From Deltaproteobacteria bacterium (GTDB lineage: Bacteria > Desulfobacterota > JADFXK01): a DNA stretch of 15,145 nucleotides. Position 1 is the first letter of the stretch. Each line of letters starts with the position of its first letter. The notes under the pieces are model-generated. The model had not been told where the DNA came from. It worked only from the letters and a program-made list of their open reading frames with translations, and made no database searches. The stretch covers positions 684 through 15,828 of the forward strand of contig JADFYA010000031.1 in assembly GCA_015233285.1 (NCBI GenBank), written 5' to 3'. This document shows positions 7,709 to 13,864 of the stretch, piece after piece. The position numbers and the translations under genes were made by a program.

Positions 7709-8625
7709 GGGGTCATCTCGTCAATATCGGCTCGGACCTTTGGGGGTAGAGTGATTTTCAATCTTTGGGCAACCCTTTCATTAAAGATCAGCCGAATTTT
7801 TTCCGGCGGATGAACGAGTGGACCGGGTAATTGACCAGCTTGCAGCAAGTCTCTGACCAGCCGTCCGCATTGATGGCCCAATTCATTATAATCTAAAGCA
7901 AAGGATAGCACCGCCCCGTTTTGAGAGAACCACCGGTTGAAGCCGACCACCGGTATCCCCTTAAACAAAAGTTTCTTGACCAAAAGGCTGACCACGTCCT
8001 CTAAGATGACCATTTGGTCGGGAATAAACAGGAGAACGTCGGCGTCGAAGTCAGGTAGGTCGGGTATTTCGGGGACCTCTGAGGTAGTATTAACCAAAAA
8101 TGGTCGAATCACCAGTCCTAAGTCAGAGGCCACGCGTTGAAATTCCTCCACAAGATGCTCATTCTTGTCGGCGGAATGGATAATGGCGACCTTTTTTCGG
8201 CCCGGCAACATGGTCTTGATCACTTGAAGCTGAAATTCGGGCGGGATATTGAGACTTACACCGGGATAGGACGTGCCCTTGGACAAAATCCGGTCAGGAT
8301 TTAAGACGGCACAAAAAAATCGTTTGAACTGATTCGAGGTCACGGCCAGTAGATAGGTGGCCTCAGGTCCCACCGCCACCACCATCTCGGGGGATGAAGC
8401 GAGAGACTGAATAATGGTCCGGCCTTTGTCTATGTCACCGGAAAACGAAATAATCCTGGTATGCGTTGCCCCCATTATCTTAAGAATGCCCTGAGCCGCC
8501 TGGTCATAAGGGATGATATCAGCGCTCTGGAGAACCACCACGCCTTCGCCGGCCGTGACGATGGCGGGAAAAAGCAACAGCATCAGAGCAGATATATATA
8601 TTATTATGAGGCGAACATTTATCAT
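7705..8625 (-). CDS. ABC-type substrate-binding protein (ABC_sub_bind / PF04392-like), periplasmic
   Basis: A 306-residue protein with an N-terminal signal peptide (hydrophobic 6-23, VTA-GEG cleavage near residue 25; no lipobox cysteine). The mature part has the two-lobed binding fold: VVAVGPEATYLLAV, then a hinge CAVLNPDRIL with GVSLNIPPEFQLQVIKTMLP, VAIIHS, VLLFIPDQMVI, IPVVGF and a final IRLIFNERVAQRLKI. These blocks match the PF04392 family, which includes tryptophan/tyrosine binding proteins. No permease or ATPase is nearby; the next gene, overlapping by ATGA, is a sensor kinase, suggesting a sensing rather than a transport role. No clear Shine-Dalgarno precedes its ATG. A short upstream ORF ends with TGA overlapping this ATG, so initiation may depend on coupling. 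Confidence 0.85.
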   Translation of the reverse strand: MINVRLIIIYISALMLLLFPAIVTAGEGVVVLQSADIIPYDQAAQGILKIMGATHTRIISFSGDIDKGRTIIQSLASSPEMVVAVGPEATYLLAVTSNQFKRFFCAVLNPDRILSKGTSYPGVSLNIPPEFQLQVIKTMLPGRKKVAIIHSADKNEHLVEEFQRVASDLGLVIRPFLVNTTSEVPEIPDLPDFDADVLLFIPDQMVILEDVVSLLVKKLLFKGIPVVGFNRWFSQNGAVLSFALDYNELGHQCGRLVRDLLQAGQLPGPLVHPPEKIRLIFNERVAQRLKITLPPKVRADIDEMTP

Positions 8626-8726
8626 AGCCGATAGACCGGCACCATTCCTAATAATTGACGGGAGAGGCAGGGAAAGAGGTCTTCCAAAAATCGGGCAAGC
8701 CGTCCCTGTCCCATTAGATAACCCAT
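8622..8726 (-). CDS. Short ORF (34 codons) overlapping the start of the binding-protein gene
   Basis: The reverse strand reads 34 codons from ATG at 8724-8726 (a second in-frame ATG is at 8712-8714) to TGA at 8622-8624. It includes GRLARFLEDLFPCLSRQLLG and ends VPVYRL. The TGA overlaps the ATG of the binding-protein gene as ATGA, the same junction type used twice more in this operon. The predicted transcription start (near 8730) lies just before the first ATG, so the message would be almost leaderless. Two readings are possible: a small coupled or leader protein, or the tail of a degraded gene whose earlier part is in another frame at 8738-8880. The residues recall the C-terminal tails of some methyltransferases, but that is an impression only. 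Confidence 0.4.
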   Translation of the reverse strand: MGYLMGQGRLARFLEDLFPCLSRQLLGMVPVYRL

Positions 8727-8736
8727 AGGGATATAG

Positions 8737-8766
8737 ACTATATGTTTTGTACCCAGGTCATGTCAA
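8737..8766 (-). promoter_or_regulatory. Sigma70-like promoter of the binding protein-kinase-regulator-receptor operon
   Basis: On the minus strand a perfect TTGACA (8761-8766) is followed after 18 bases by TATAGT (8737-8742, 5 of 6). It is the best promoter match in the window and lies about 110 bases before the binding-protein ATG, with the start of transcription expected near 8730. The operon therefore appears to be expressed from a housekeeping promoter rather than a sigma54 site. Caveat: the hexamers lie inside open reading frames that may be remnants of coding sequence. Confidence 0.55.
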
Positions 8767-8845
8767 TACCAAACGTGGCCAGGGAACTGGAATTATTGAT
8801 CTGTAGGCGGTCGGGAAAAGGCAGCCGCTGGTCCGGGAGCATCAC
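8738..8845 (-). pseudogene. Possible remnant or small ORF between the epimerase and the binding-protein operon
   Basis: In the third minus-strand frame, the stretch from a GTG/ATG pair (8840-8845) to TAG (8738-8740) reads PDQRLPFPDRLQINNSSSLA and ends WVQNI. The frame stays open back past the epimerase stop. It overlaps, in 8738-8762, the different frame that continues as the short ORF ending at 8622. One frameshift in that 25-base overlap would join them into one product of roughly 80 residues linking the epimerase and binding-protein genes. No family is recognised. A chance open frame is a real alternative. Confidence 0.25.
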
Positions 8846-8857
8846 TTCCAGGGCCGG

Positions 8858-8875
8858 CGGGACCTGGACGTCCCG
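8858..8875 (-). terminator. Hairpin just after the epimerase stop
   Basis: CGGGAC (8858-8863) and GTCCCG (8870-8875) form a 6-bp GC-rich stem with a 6-base loop, starting 5 bases past the epimerase stop codon. It is not followed by a T-run on the minus strand, so it is at best a weak terminator or an mRNA-end stabiliser. Confidence 0.25.
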
Positions 8876-8880
8876 GAGAA

Positions 8881-9876
8881 CTAATACCCCTGATCCTTGA
8901 ACCAGGAGATGGTCTGGGCCAAACCTTGATGGATAGGGATTTGCGCGGTAAAGCCCAATTCTTGGGTGGCTCTGGTGCCGTCGGCGCCACGCAAATTAAT
9001 GTCTTCAAAATTCGGCCCAAAAACGGACCTGGAGGGGACATGGATAATCTTTGATTTGGATCCGGTTAAGTCCAATATGGTCTGGGCCAGATCAACAATG
9101 CGGACATGTTCCTGGCTGCCGATGTTATATACCCGGCCAATGGCCTTATCCGACAATGCCGCGGCCTGGGTGCCGGCCGCAGTATCGGCCACATAGGTAA
9201 ATCCCCTCTTCTGGCACCCGTCATCGTGAACCGTCAGAGGCTGTCCGGTTAGGGCCTGGACAATAAATTTAGCCACCACACTGCCGTATCCATCACCGGC
9301 CAGACGCGGCCCATAGGCATTGAAATACCTGACTATGGTCACCGGCAGACCCTGGTGGGCCAGCGCCATAGCCAGATGCTCACCATAGAGTTTAGACACG
9401 GCATATGACCAGCGGGGCGCCGACGAAGGGCCCAAAACCAGATCATCGGACTCAGAAAAAGGAATATGCCGGGATTTCCCGTAGACTTCAGATGAAGAGA
9501 CGACCACCGTCCTGGTCTGGTGTTTAAGAGCCTCCATCAGGACCACGCGGGTGCCTTCCACATTTACGTGCAGGGTGTTCAACGGGTCATCCAGGACATG
9601 TTTCACACCCACCACCGCAGCCAGATGAAAGATAACCTGGTGTTCCACCACCAGGTCAGCCAGCAAACGACTATCGGTGACGCTTCCCGTGACCAGGGAA
9701 AACCGAGGATTACCCAAATTATGAGCCAGGTTGGCGGTCCGTCCCAAGGACAGATCATCCACCACGGTCACTCCGGCGCCCTGATTCAGCAACCGGTCTA
9801 CTAGATGTGAGCCGATGAACCCGGCCCCTCCGGTCACCAGACAGCGTTTATTTTCTATGGTTGAACGTAGCGTCAT
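8881..9876 (-). CDS. NAD-dependent sugar-nucleotide epimerase/dehydratase (extended SDR)
   Basis: A protein of about 331 residues. The numbering here counts from the GTG one codon upstream (9877-9879), which is the alternative start. The Rossmann motif TGGAGFIG lies at 16-23, with DDLS after the second strand (acidic residues for NAD ribose), HLAAVVGV at 85-92, catalytic SSSEVYG (128-134) and YAVSK (Y159, K163). Further on are RYFNAYGPR, RGFTYVADTAAG and YNIGSQE. This is the UDP-glucose 4-epimerase / UDP-glucuronate decarboxylase / dTDP-glucose dehydratase branch; the exact sugar is not decidable. Such enzymes supply activated sugars for cell-surface polysaccharide, but no glycosyltransferases are present here, so the gene stands alone. 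About 115 bases separate it from cooC upstream, and the ribosome site (GGAC, about 7 nt before ATG) is weak. Confidence 0.9.
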   Translation of the reverse strand: MTLRSTIENKRCLVTGGAGFIGSHLVDRLLNQGAGVTVVDDLSLGRTANLAHNLGNPRFSLVTGSVTDSRLLADLVVEHQVIFHLAAVVGVKHVLDDPLNTLHVNVEGTRVVLMEALKHQTRTVVVSSSEVYGKSRHIPFSESDDLVLGPSSAPRWSYAVSKLYGEHLAMALAHQGLPVTIVRYFNAYGPRLAGDGYGSVVAKFIVQALTGQPLTVHDDGCQKRGFTYVADTAAGTQAAALSDKAIGRVYNIGSQEHVRIVDLAQTILDLTGSKSKIIHVPSRSVFGPNFEDINLRGADGTRATQELGFTAQIPIHQGLAQTISWFKDQGY

Positions 9877-9949
9877 CACCTTGTCCGATGTCTAATCGTC
9901 TCCAAACGACTTTGTTAATGATCGCATCAAGATACACGGTAAATTTTCC

Positions 9950-9963
9950 GTTGGGGTCCCAAC
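9950..9963. repeat. Near-perfect 14-bp palindrome between cooC and the epimerase gene
   Basis: GTTGGG and CCCAAC arms flank a 2-base centre. The site is about 30 bases past the cooC stop and about 75 bases before the epimerase start. On the minus strand it is followed by GGAAAATTT rather than a T-run, so it could be a weak terminator for cooC or an operator for the epimerase gene. Confidence 0.3.
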
Positions 9964-9992
9964 CGTTAGACGTTGAGAGGATTGCCGGCTCT

Positions 9993-10757
9993 CTATTGAT
10001 TAAAATGCTCCTTGACGATCCGCCTTACTTCGGCCAAAGACCGGCTCTCCTCACCAAAACTGGCCGTACCAGACAAGTCGGCATTAATAATGGCCTGTTC
10101 ATAGGGCAAGAAGCCTAAAAACTCAAAATCGGGTACATTTTTTCGCAGGAATTCTTCGTCGGCGGCGTCACGGATCTTGTTACCCACCAGCGAAATTTTT
10201 TTCACTCCGATATCCCCAGCTAACTGGCGGATATGATTTGCCGTTTCAATACTTCTTCGGCCCGGTTCCACCACCACGATCAACCGGTTCACCGCACCGG
10301 CCGTGCCGCGTCCCAGATGCTCTATGCCGGCTTCCATATCCAGCACGACCACCTCGTCCCGGGCCAAGATCAGATGGCTGATAAGGACCTTCAATAAGGT
10401 GCTTTCCGGACAGATGCACCCGCCGCCGCCCTTCTTAACACCGCCCAAGACCATCAACCGGATATTGCCACTGGCCTTAGACAGCTTTTCCGGCAAGTCG
10501 GCCACATGGGGATTGAGTTTAAAAAAGGCGCCCATGGTCCCGATCTTGGACTCAGTTCTTTCTTCGTTCAATTCCTTCATTTCCGAGATGGGCGTGATAT
10601 CGGCCGCATTTTCAAATCCTAAAGCCGCGGCCAAATTAGCGTCCGGATCGGCATCGATAGCCAGGACCCGATGGCCTTGTTCGCTCAACACCTTAACCAA
10701 CAAAGACGCAAAGGTGGTCTTCCCTACTCCCCCCTTACCGCTGACAGCCAACTTCAT
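9993..10757 (-). CDS. cooC: CooC-type nickel-insertion ATPase (CO dehydrogenase maturation)
   Basis: A 254-residue MinD/ArsA-type P-loop ATPase. The deviant Walker A GKGGVGKTT lies at 7-15, with signature lysine K8, DADPDANLA at 36-43, and a switch-like VVVLDMEAGIEHLGRG (137-151). The GGGCICPE segment (111-118) supplies C114 and C116, the CxC pair that in CooC dimers binds Ni or Zn. CooC uses ATP to deliver nickel to the C-cluster of CO dehydrogenase; the AcsF paralogue does this for acetyl-CoA synthase. No CODH subunit lies in the window. Translation starts at an ATG with a strong AAAGGAGAG upstream. The DUF3786 gene ends 50 nt before it, so the two probably form one operon. A TTCAC/GTGAA repeat (10769-10783) touches the ribosome site and could modulate it. 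Confidence 0.9.
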   Translation of the reverse strand: MKLAVSGKGGVGKTTFASLLVKVLSEQGHRVLAIDADPDANLAAALGFENAADITPISEMKELNEERTESKIGTMGAFFKLNPHVADLPEKLSKASGNIRLMVLGGVKKGGGGCICPESTLLKVLISHLILARDEVVVLDMEAGIEHLGRGTAGAVNRLIVVVEPGRRSIETANHIRQLAGDIGVKKISLVGNKIRDAADEEFLRKNVPDFEFLGFLPYEQAIINADLSGTASFGEESRSLAEVRRIVKEHFNQ

Positions 10758-10807
10758 ATTTCTCTCCTTTCACGCATAGTGAACTTTTTCCTAAGGGTCG
10801 ACGAATC

Positions 10808-11425
10808 TCACCCACTCCTGGCCATGCCCATGAGCGGATATATGGCCAGGCCGGCAATAACGGCCACATCCTCCGCCTGAAAAAATGAGGTGATATTTTC
10901 ATCAAACAACACATTTCCATCCGGAGGAAACTCTTCATCTCCGGGCCAGATGACCAACGTCACCGGCACGTAAGGCAAAACATTAATCTGCACAGCCACT
11001 CCGGAGTGTTCTACCGGCGCTCCGCCCAAGACCGGGGCCAGGTTGAGCAATTTCTCCGGAGTCTGACCAAATGTGGATAACAACGGGACCTTGGCTCGTT
11101 TTTCAAAAGCCGAATAATAAAATTCTCCGGCCGGGACTTCCCGGAAGGTGATTAACTTCCCTTTGGGGGGGCGCCCCTGAGGTGCATTCAGATAGTGCAG
11201 GATGATTACCTTGCCTTGAATAGACACGTCCGGTCCTCCATCCAGCACTGCTACCTCACCCCCCGGTGCAGAGACCTGGATGAGGCGATTCAAGAAAACT
11301 AATTGGATATGTCCTTCAGAAGTTAACTTTGCCCCGGTGCCGGCCGCAGCTTGATGGGGATCCCGGTTGATGAACTCTTCCCTAGCCAGCCGATAGGCGG
11401 TTTCATAATCATCTATTCTAGCCAC
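10808..11425 (-). CDS. DUF3786 domain protein
   Basis: A 205-residue soluble protein without signal peptide, membrane segment or any cysteine. It matches DUF3786 over its length: KVIILHYLNAPQG (72-84), LITFREVPAGEFYYSAF (91-107), PVTLVIWPGDEEFPPDGNVL (154-173) and FQAEDVAVIAGL (182-193). The family occurs mostly in anaerobes, and in some proteins (from memory) is joined to Fe-S or corrinoid-protein modules. Its function is not established. It precedes cooC by 50 nt, pointing to a role around CO dehydrogenase/acetyl-CoA synthase or corrinoid metabolism (inference). The start is GTG (11423-11425) with GAGGAG six bases upstream. That ribosome site lies within the last codons of a 32-codon ORF whose TGA directly abuts the GTG. 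Confidence 0.8.
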   Translation of the reverse strand: MARIDDYETAYRLAREEFINRDPHQAAAGTGAKLTSEGHIQLVFLNRLIQVSAPGGEVAVLDGGPDVSIQGKVIILHYLNAPQGRPPKGKLITFREVPAGEFYYSAFEKRAKVPLLSTFGQTPEKLLNLAPVLGGAPVEHSGVAVQINVLPYVPVTLVIWPGDEEFPPDGNVLFDENITSFFQAEDVAVIAGLAIYPLMGMARSG

Positions 11426-11524
11426 TCACATCTCCTCGAGTCTGTATTCGTTGCCGGATGCCTTTATACCCGGAGCCATGATAGGTGACCAGGCCACATC
11501 GAAGCTCCAGATTAAGTCAGTCAT
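11426..11524 (-). CDS. Short ORF (32 codons) abutting the DUF3786 gene
   Basis: The reverse strand reads from ATG (11522-11524) to TGA (11426-11428): MTDLIWSFDVAWSP at the start and GNEYRLEEM at the end. A GAGGA lies about 9 bases before the ATG. The stop is immediately followed by the GTG of the DUF3786 gene, with no gap, and the DUF3786 ribosome site GAGGAG forms two glutamate codons of this ORF. That arrangement favours translational coupling. The frame closes just upstream (TGA nine codons before the ATG), so it is not an extension of a longer frame. It has no recognised family, membrane segment or cysteine. It could be a real small protein, a leader that tunes DUF3786 translation, or chance. 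Confidence 0.4.
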   Translation of the reverse strand: MTDLIWSFDVAWSPIMAPGIKASGNEYRLEEM

Positions 11525-11690
11525 ATTGGATTTTCCTCGGCCTTCTACTCACCTTGATATTTTCTTACCGGGTTATGGAGATTATGGCAAGACCAAAAGG
11601 TATTCTCTTATCATTTTTTGCGGCGTTTAAAACAAAACCAGAGCCTGCAACGATTCAATTTACGTGCACAAAATTTTCAACAGAGACATT

Positions 11691-11718
11691 TTTACTTGTA
11701 TCCCGCTCCTATTATAGC
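11691..11718 (+). promoter_or_regulatory. Candidate promoter for the chemoreceptor gene, overlapping a minus-strand -10
   Basis: On the plus strand TTTACT (11691-11696) and TATAGC (11713-11718) are 16 bases apart, 4 of 6 matches each. On the minus strand a perfect TATAAT occupies 11711-11716, overlapping the plus-strand -10, but lacks a well-spaced -35 (TTGAGA is 21 bases away). The symmetric CTATAATA/TATTATAG core could support divergent transcription of the chemoreceptor and DUF3786 units. Motif evidence only; no sigma28 or sigma54 consensus was found. Confidence 0.3.
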
Positions 11719-11761
11719 TTAGTGTGATTGCATGATATCTCAATCTATTCCAGCAATATAA

Positions 11762-11824
11762 TTTTCATGGCCCGACCTACGGCGACCATGAAGCCAGCCA
11801 TAATCAGTCGTGTCTTCCATGAAA
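11762..11824 (+). repeat. Repeated CCATGAA elements able to pair alternatively in the chemoreceptor leader
   Basis: TTTCATGG (11763-11770) can pair either with CCATGAA at 11786-11792 (7 bp, 15-base loop) or with CCATGAAA at 11817-11824 (8 bp). The two pairings exclude each other. The two CCATGAA copies are direct repeats 31 bases apart. They would lie in the 5' leader if transcription starts near 11725. They could be a switching structure or a protein-binding repeat; chance is possible at this length. Confidence 0.3.
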
Positions 11825-11890
11825 TAGCCCCAAGAACCCGGCAAACCGGCGGCTGATAATCTAATGTATTCAGTGAAACCACGAATCAGC

Positions 11891-11897
11891 AGGGAGG
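11891..11897 (+). promoter_or_regulatory. Ribosome binding site of the chemoreceptor gene
   Basis: AGGGAGG ends four bases before the ATG at 11902 and fixes this start over later in-frame ATGs. Confidence 0.7.
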
Positions 11898-11901
11898 CTT
11901 T

Positions 11902-13815
11902 ATGAAACAAGTGAACTTTAGAACCAAATTGCTGGGCACTCTCATGCCCATTGCCGTAATCACCATCGGGGCGCTGTCGATCTTGTCCTACCGGGCTGCA
12001 TACAAAGGCATAATGCTTCAGCAGGAGGCCAACATGCAAAGCATGGTTAGCTCGACAGTTGATTGGCTGGCCACCTGGGAAAAGGATCGGGAAAGAGAAT
12101 CGGTGCTATTGACCCAGACCGGCGTTTTCCAGGCGGCCTGTCAGGGCAAGCGGATGGATGAGGCCCGGAAAAGACTTGTATTGATATATAAGGCCTCACC
12201 TTTTTACGAAAATGTGTTCTTGGCTGATACCGAGGGCAAGCTGTTCATGGATTCCATCGACGGCAAGTCTGTAGGGGTGGAAATTGCGAAGATACCAGGA
12301 TACGCTGCCAATGCAGAAAAGGCCGGGCAGGGTCAACTTTGGATCAGTGATGTCCAACGATCCCCCGCCACAGGTCGACCAGTGATTCTAATTACCTCGC
12401 CGATCCAAGTTGACGGGCAATATGTCGGTATCATGGGTACCCCGATTGAACTGCAAAACTTCTCGGAATCATTCATAAATAATGTCAAAATCGGGAAGAA
12501 CGGTTACATGTTCATGTTGGATGCCAAAGGAACAATCCTGGCCCACCCCGACAAACAGAATATTCTAAAAACAAACCTGGCGGAACAGGAATTTGGACGG
12601 AACATACTTGCCCAAAAAAACGGATCATTGACCTATCACTGGCAAGGAGCAGAACAAATTGCCTATTTCGCTACCTATGCCAAAAACGGCTGGTTGCTCG
12701 TGGCCACAATCAATAAGTCGGATTTCCTCGAACCGGTCAGGGACATCAAGAATCTCTCGATTACGCTCGGAGGATTGGCGGTTGTCCTGCTCTCCCTGAT
12801 CATCTGGTTGATTTCCACCAGCGCCTTCAAGGTCGTCAGCCGAGCGGTCGTCGGTTTGAGCGCCGGCAGTGACCAGGTGGCTACCGCCTCCTCGCAAGTG
12901 TCCATGGCCAGTCAATCCTTGGCTGAGGGGACCGCCACCCAGGCGGCTTCGATAGAACAGACGTCTTCTTCCCTAGAGGAGATGTCATCCATGACGAAGC
13001 GCAATGCTGATAACGCCAATATCGCGAATAATTTAATGAAAGAGACGAAAGAGATCGTCGCCGAGGCGAATACCTCCATGTCCCACCTGACCTCATCAAT
13101 GGGAGAGATTACTAAGGCCAGCGACGAGACATCAAAAATTATCAAAACAATCGACGAAATCTCCTTCCAGACAAACTTGCTGGCTCTTAATGCCGCGGTA
13201 GAAGCAGCCCGGGCCGGAGAGGCCGGAGCCGGATTCGCTGTAGTGGCCAACGAGGTCCGAAATTTAGCCATGCGGGCGGCCGAGGCGGCTAAGAATACAG
13301 CCGGCTTAATCGAGGACACGACTAAAAAAGTCAAAGACGGCTCCGACCTGGTCCTAAAAACAAACCTGGTATTCAACCATGTGTCGGAAAAAGCATCCAA
13401 AGTCGCTGAGTTGGTCGGTGAAATCGCCGCCGCTTCGACGGAACAGGCCCAGGGCATTGACCAGGTCAGCCGGGCAGTGGCCGAGATGGAGAAAGTAACC
13501 CAACAAAATGCGGCCACAGCCGAGGAATCTGCGGCAGCTTCTGAGGAAATGACTGCTCAGGCTTTATCCATGAGAGGCATTGTGACGGAGCTAGCGTCCA
13601 TTATAGGTGGTATGCAGCAAGAAGAAATAGTTCAGAAGCCTAAGTCAACCAGAAGCGAACCAATTCCAGCCGCCCGACGAGTCTCTGCGGGACCTTCGGC
13701 CAGGTCGCTCGTTCCATCCGGGGTGATTAAAGGAACTGATAGCCCCAGGCGCCGGAAGGAAGCCCGACCAGAACAAGTAATCCCGATGGTTCAAGACGAT
13801 TTCAAAGACTTCTGA
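11902..13815 (+). CDS. Methyl-accepting chemotaxis protein (Cache sensor, no evident HAMP)
   Basis: A 637-residue chemoreceptor. TM1 is about 10-29. The periplasmic part (about 31-285) has dCache_1-like features: [50 protein letters not shown] and [10 protein letters not shown]2 is about 287-306, and the signalling coiled coil about 315-570 with the hairpin tip [20 protein letters not shown] and then [18 protein letters not shown]. Only some 10 residues separate TM2 from the coiled coil ([15 protein letters not shown]), so a standard ~50-residue HAMP domain is missing. A flexible basic tail (about 575-630) ends in DFKDF, fitting the x-aromatic-x-x-aromatic pattern of CheR/CheB tethering pentapeptides. 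Cache domains often bind small carboxylates or amino acids. It is monocistronic, with AGGGAGG four bases before the ATG. Confidence 0.93.
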   Translation: MKQVNFRTKLLGTLMPIAVITIGALSILSYRAAYKGIMLQQEANMQSMVSSTVDWLATWEKDRERESVLLTQTGVFQAACQGKRMDEARKRLVLIYKASPFYENVFLADTEGKLFMDSIDGKSVGVEIAKIPGYAANAEKAGQGQLWISDVQRSPATGRPVILITSPIQVDGQYVGIMGTPIELQNFSESFINNVKIGKNGYMFMLDAKGTILAHPDKQNILKTNLAEQEFGRNILAQKNGSLTYHWQGAEQIAYFATYAKNGWLLVATINKSDFLEPVRDIKNLSITLGGLAVVLLSLIIWLISTSAFKVVSRAVVGLSAGSDQVATASSQVSMASQSLAEGTATQAASIEQTSSSLEEMSSMTKRNADNANIANNLMKETKEIVAEANTSMSHLTSSMGEITKASDETSKIIKTIDEISFQTNLLALNAAVEAARAGEAGAGFAVVANEVRNLAMRAAEAAKNTAGLIEDTTKKVKDGSDLVLKTNLVFNHVSEKASKVAELVGEIAAASTEQAQGIDQVSRAVAEMEKVTQQNAATAEESAAASEEMTAQALSMRGIVTELASIIGGMQQEEIVQKPKSTRSEPIPAARRVSAGPSARSLVPSGVIKGTDSPRRRKEARPEQVIPMVQDDFKDF

Positions 13816-13835
13816 TCTCGATGCGGCTCATAACA

Positions 13836-13864
13836 GGAATAAAAATCTTAGGGGTTATTTTTCC
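13836..13864. terminator. Weak AT-rich inverted repeat between convergent chemoreceptor and nrdR genes
   Basis: A GGAA(T)AAA arm and a TTTTTCC arm pair with one bulge around a loop containing AGGGG, with T/A runs on both strands (ATTTTT plus, GATTTTTATT minus). It spans the 39-base gap between the two convergent stops and the last codons of nrdR. The stem is weak, so terminator function is a guess from position. Confidence 0.25.

Larger units (their letters stand above)
11525..11901. other. AT-rich divergent intergenic region without a convincing gene
   Basis: This stretch separates the minus-strand DUF3786/cooC unit from the plus-strand chemoreceptor gene. It is richer in A/T than the flanking genes, with runs such as CATTTTTTG near 11612. 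It contains overlapping promoter-like elements near 11691-11718, another TATAAT at 11757-11762 on the plus strand, and a set of CCATGAA repeats (11762-11824). No RNA gene or riboswitch consensus was recognised. Confidence 0.6.

Noticed and set aside
9890..9971. Integron attC-like ends (GTCTAAT ... GTTAGAC, 82 bp apart)
   Set aside because: The outer 6 bp are inverted repeats, but the inner halves are not complementary to each other as attC folding requires, one core base deviates, and no integrase or cassette is nearby. A GTTAGACGT shared with 1120-1128 is within chance.
11485..11727. An 80-codon plus-strand frame with one hydrophobic stretch
   Set aside because: The start is GTG with a poor ribosome site, in AT-rich intergenic DNA, with no family resemblance. 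It also overlaps the better-supported minus-strand 32-codon ORF.
11838..11850. GGCAAACC resembling the start of a GEMM (cyclic di-GMP) riboswitch
   Set aside because: The surrounding conserved GEMM elements (GGGACGCAAAGCC, the tetraloop and its receptor) are absent; the bases simply form a 4-bp CCGG-CAAA-CCGG hairpin.
11740..12039. A 99-codon minus-strand frame crossing the chemoreceptor start
   Set aside because: Half of it is antisense to the chemoreceptor N-terminus; the remainder lies in the leader and has no supporting promoter or ribosome site.
12912..13517. A 201-codon minus-strand open frame inside the chemoreceptor gene
   Set aside because: Antisense to the alanine/serine-rich signalling coiled coil, which naturally leaves a long complementary frame; composition is Ala/Ser-rich without motifs.
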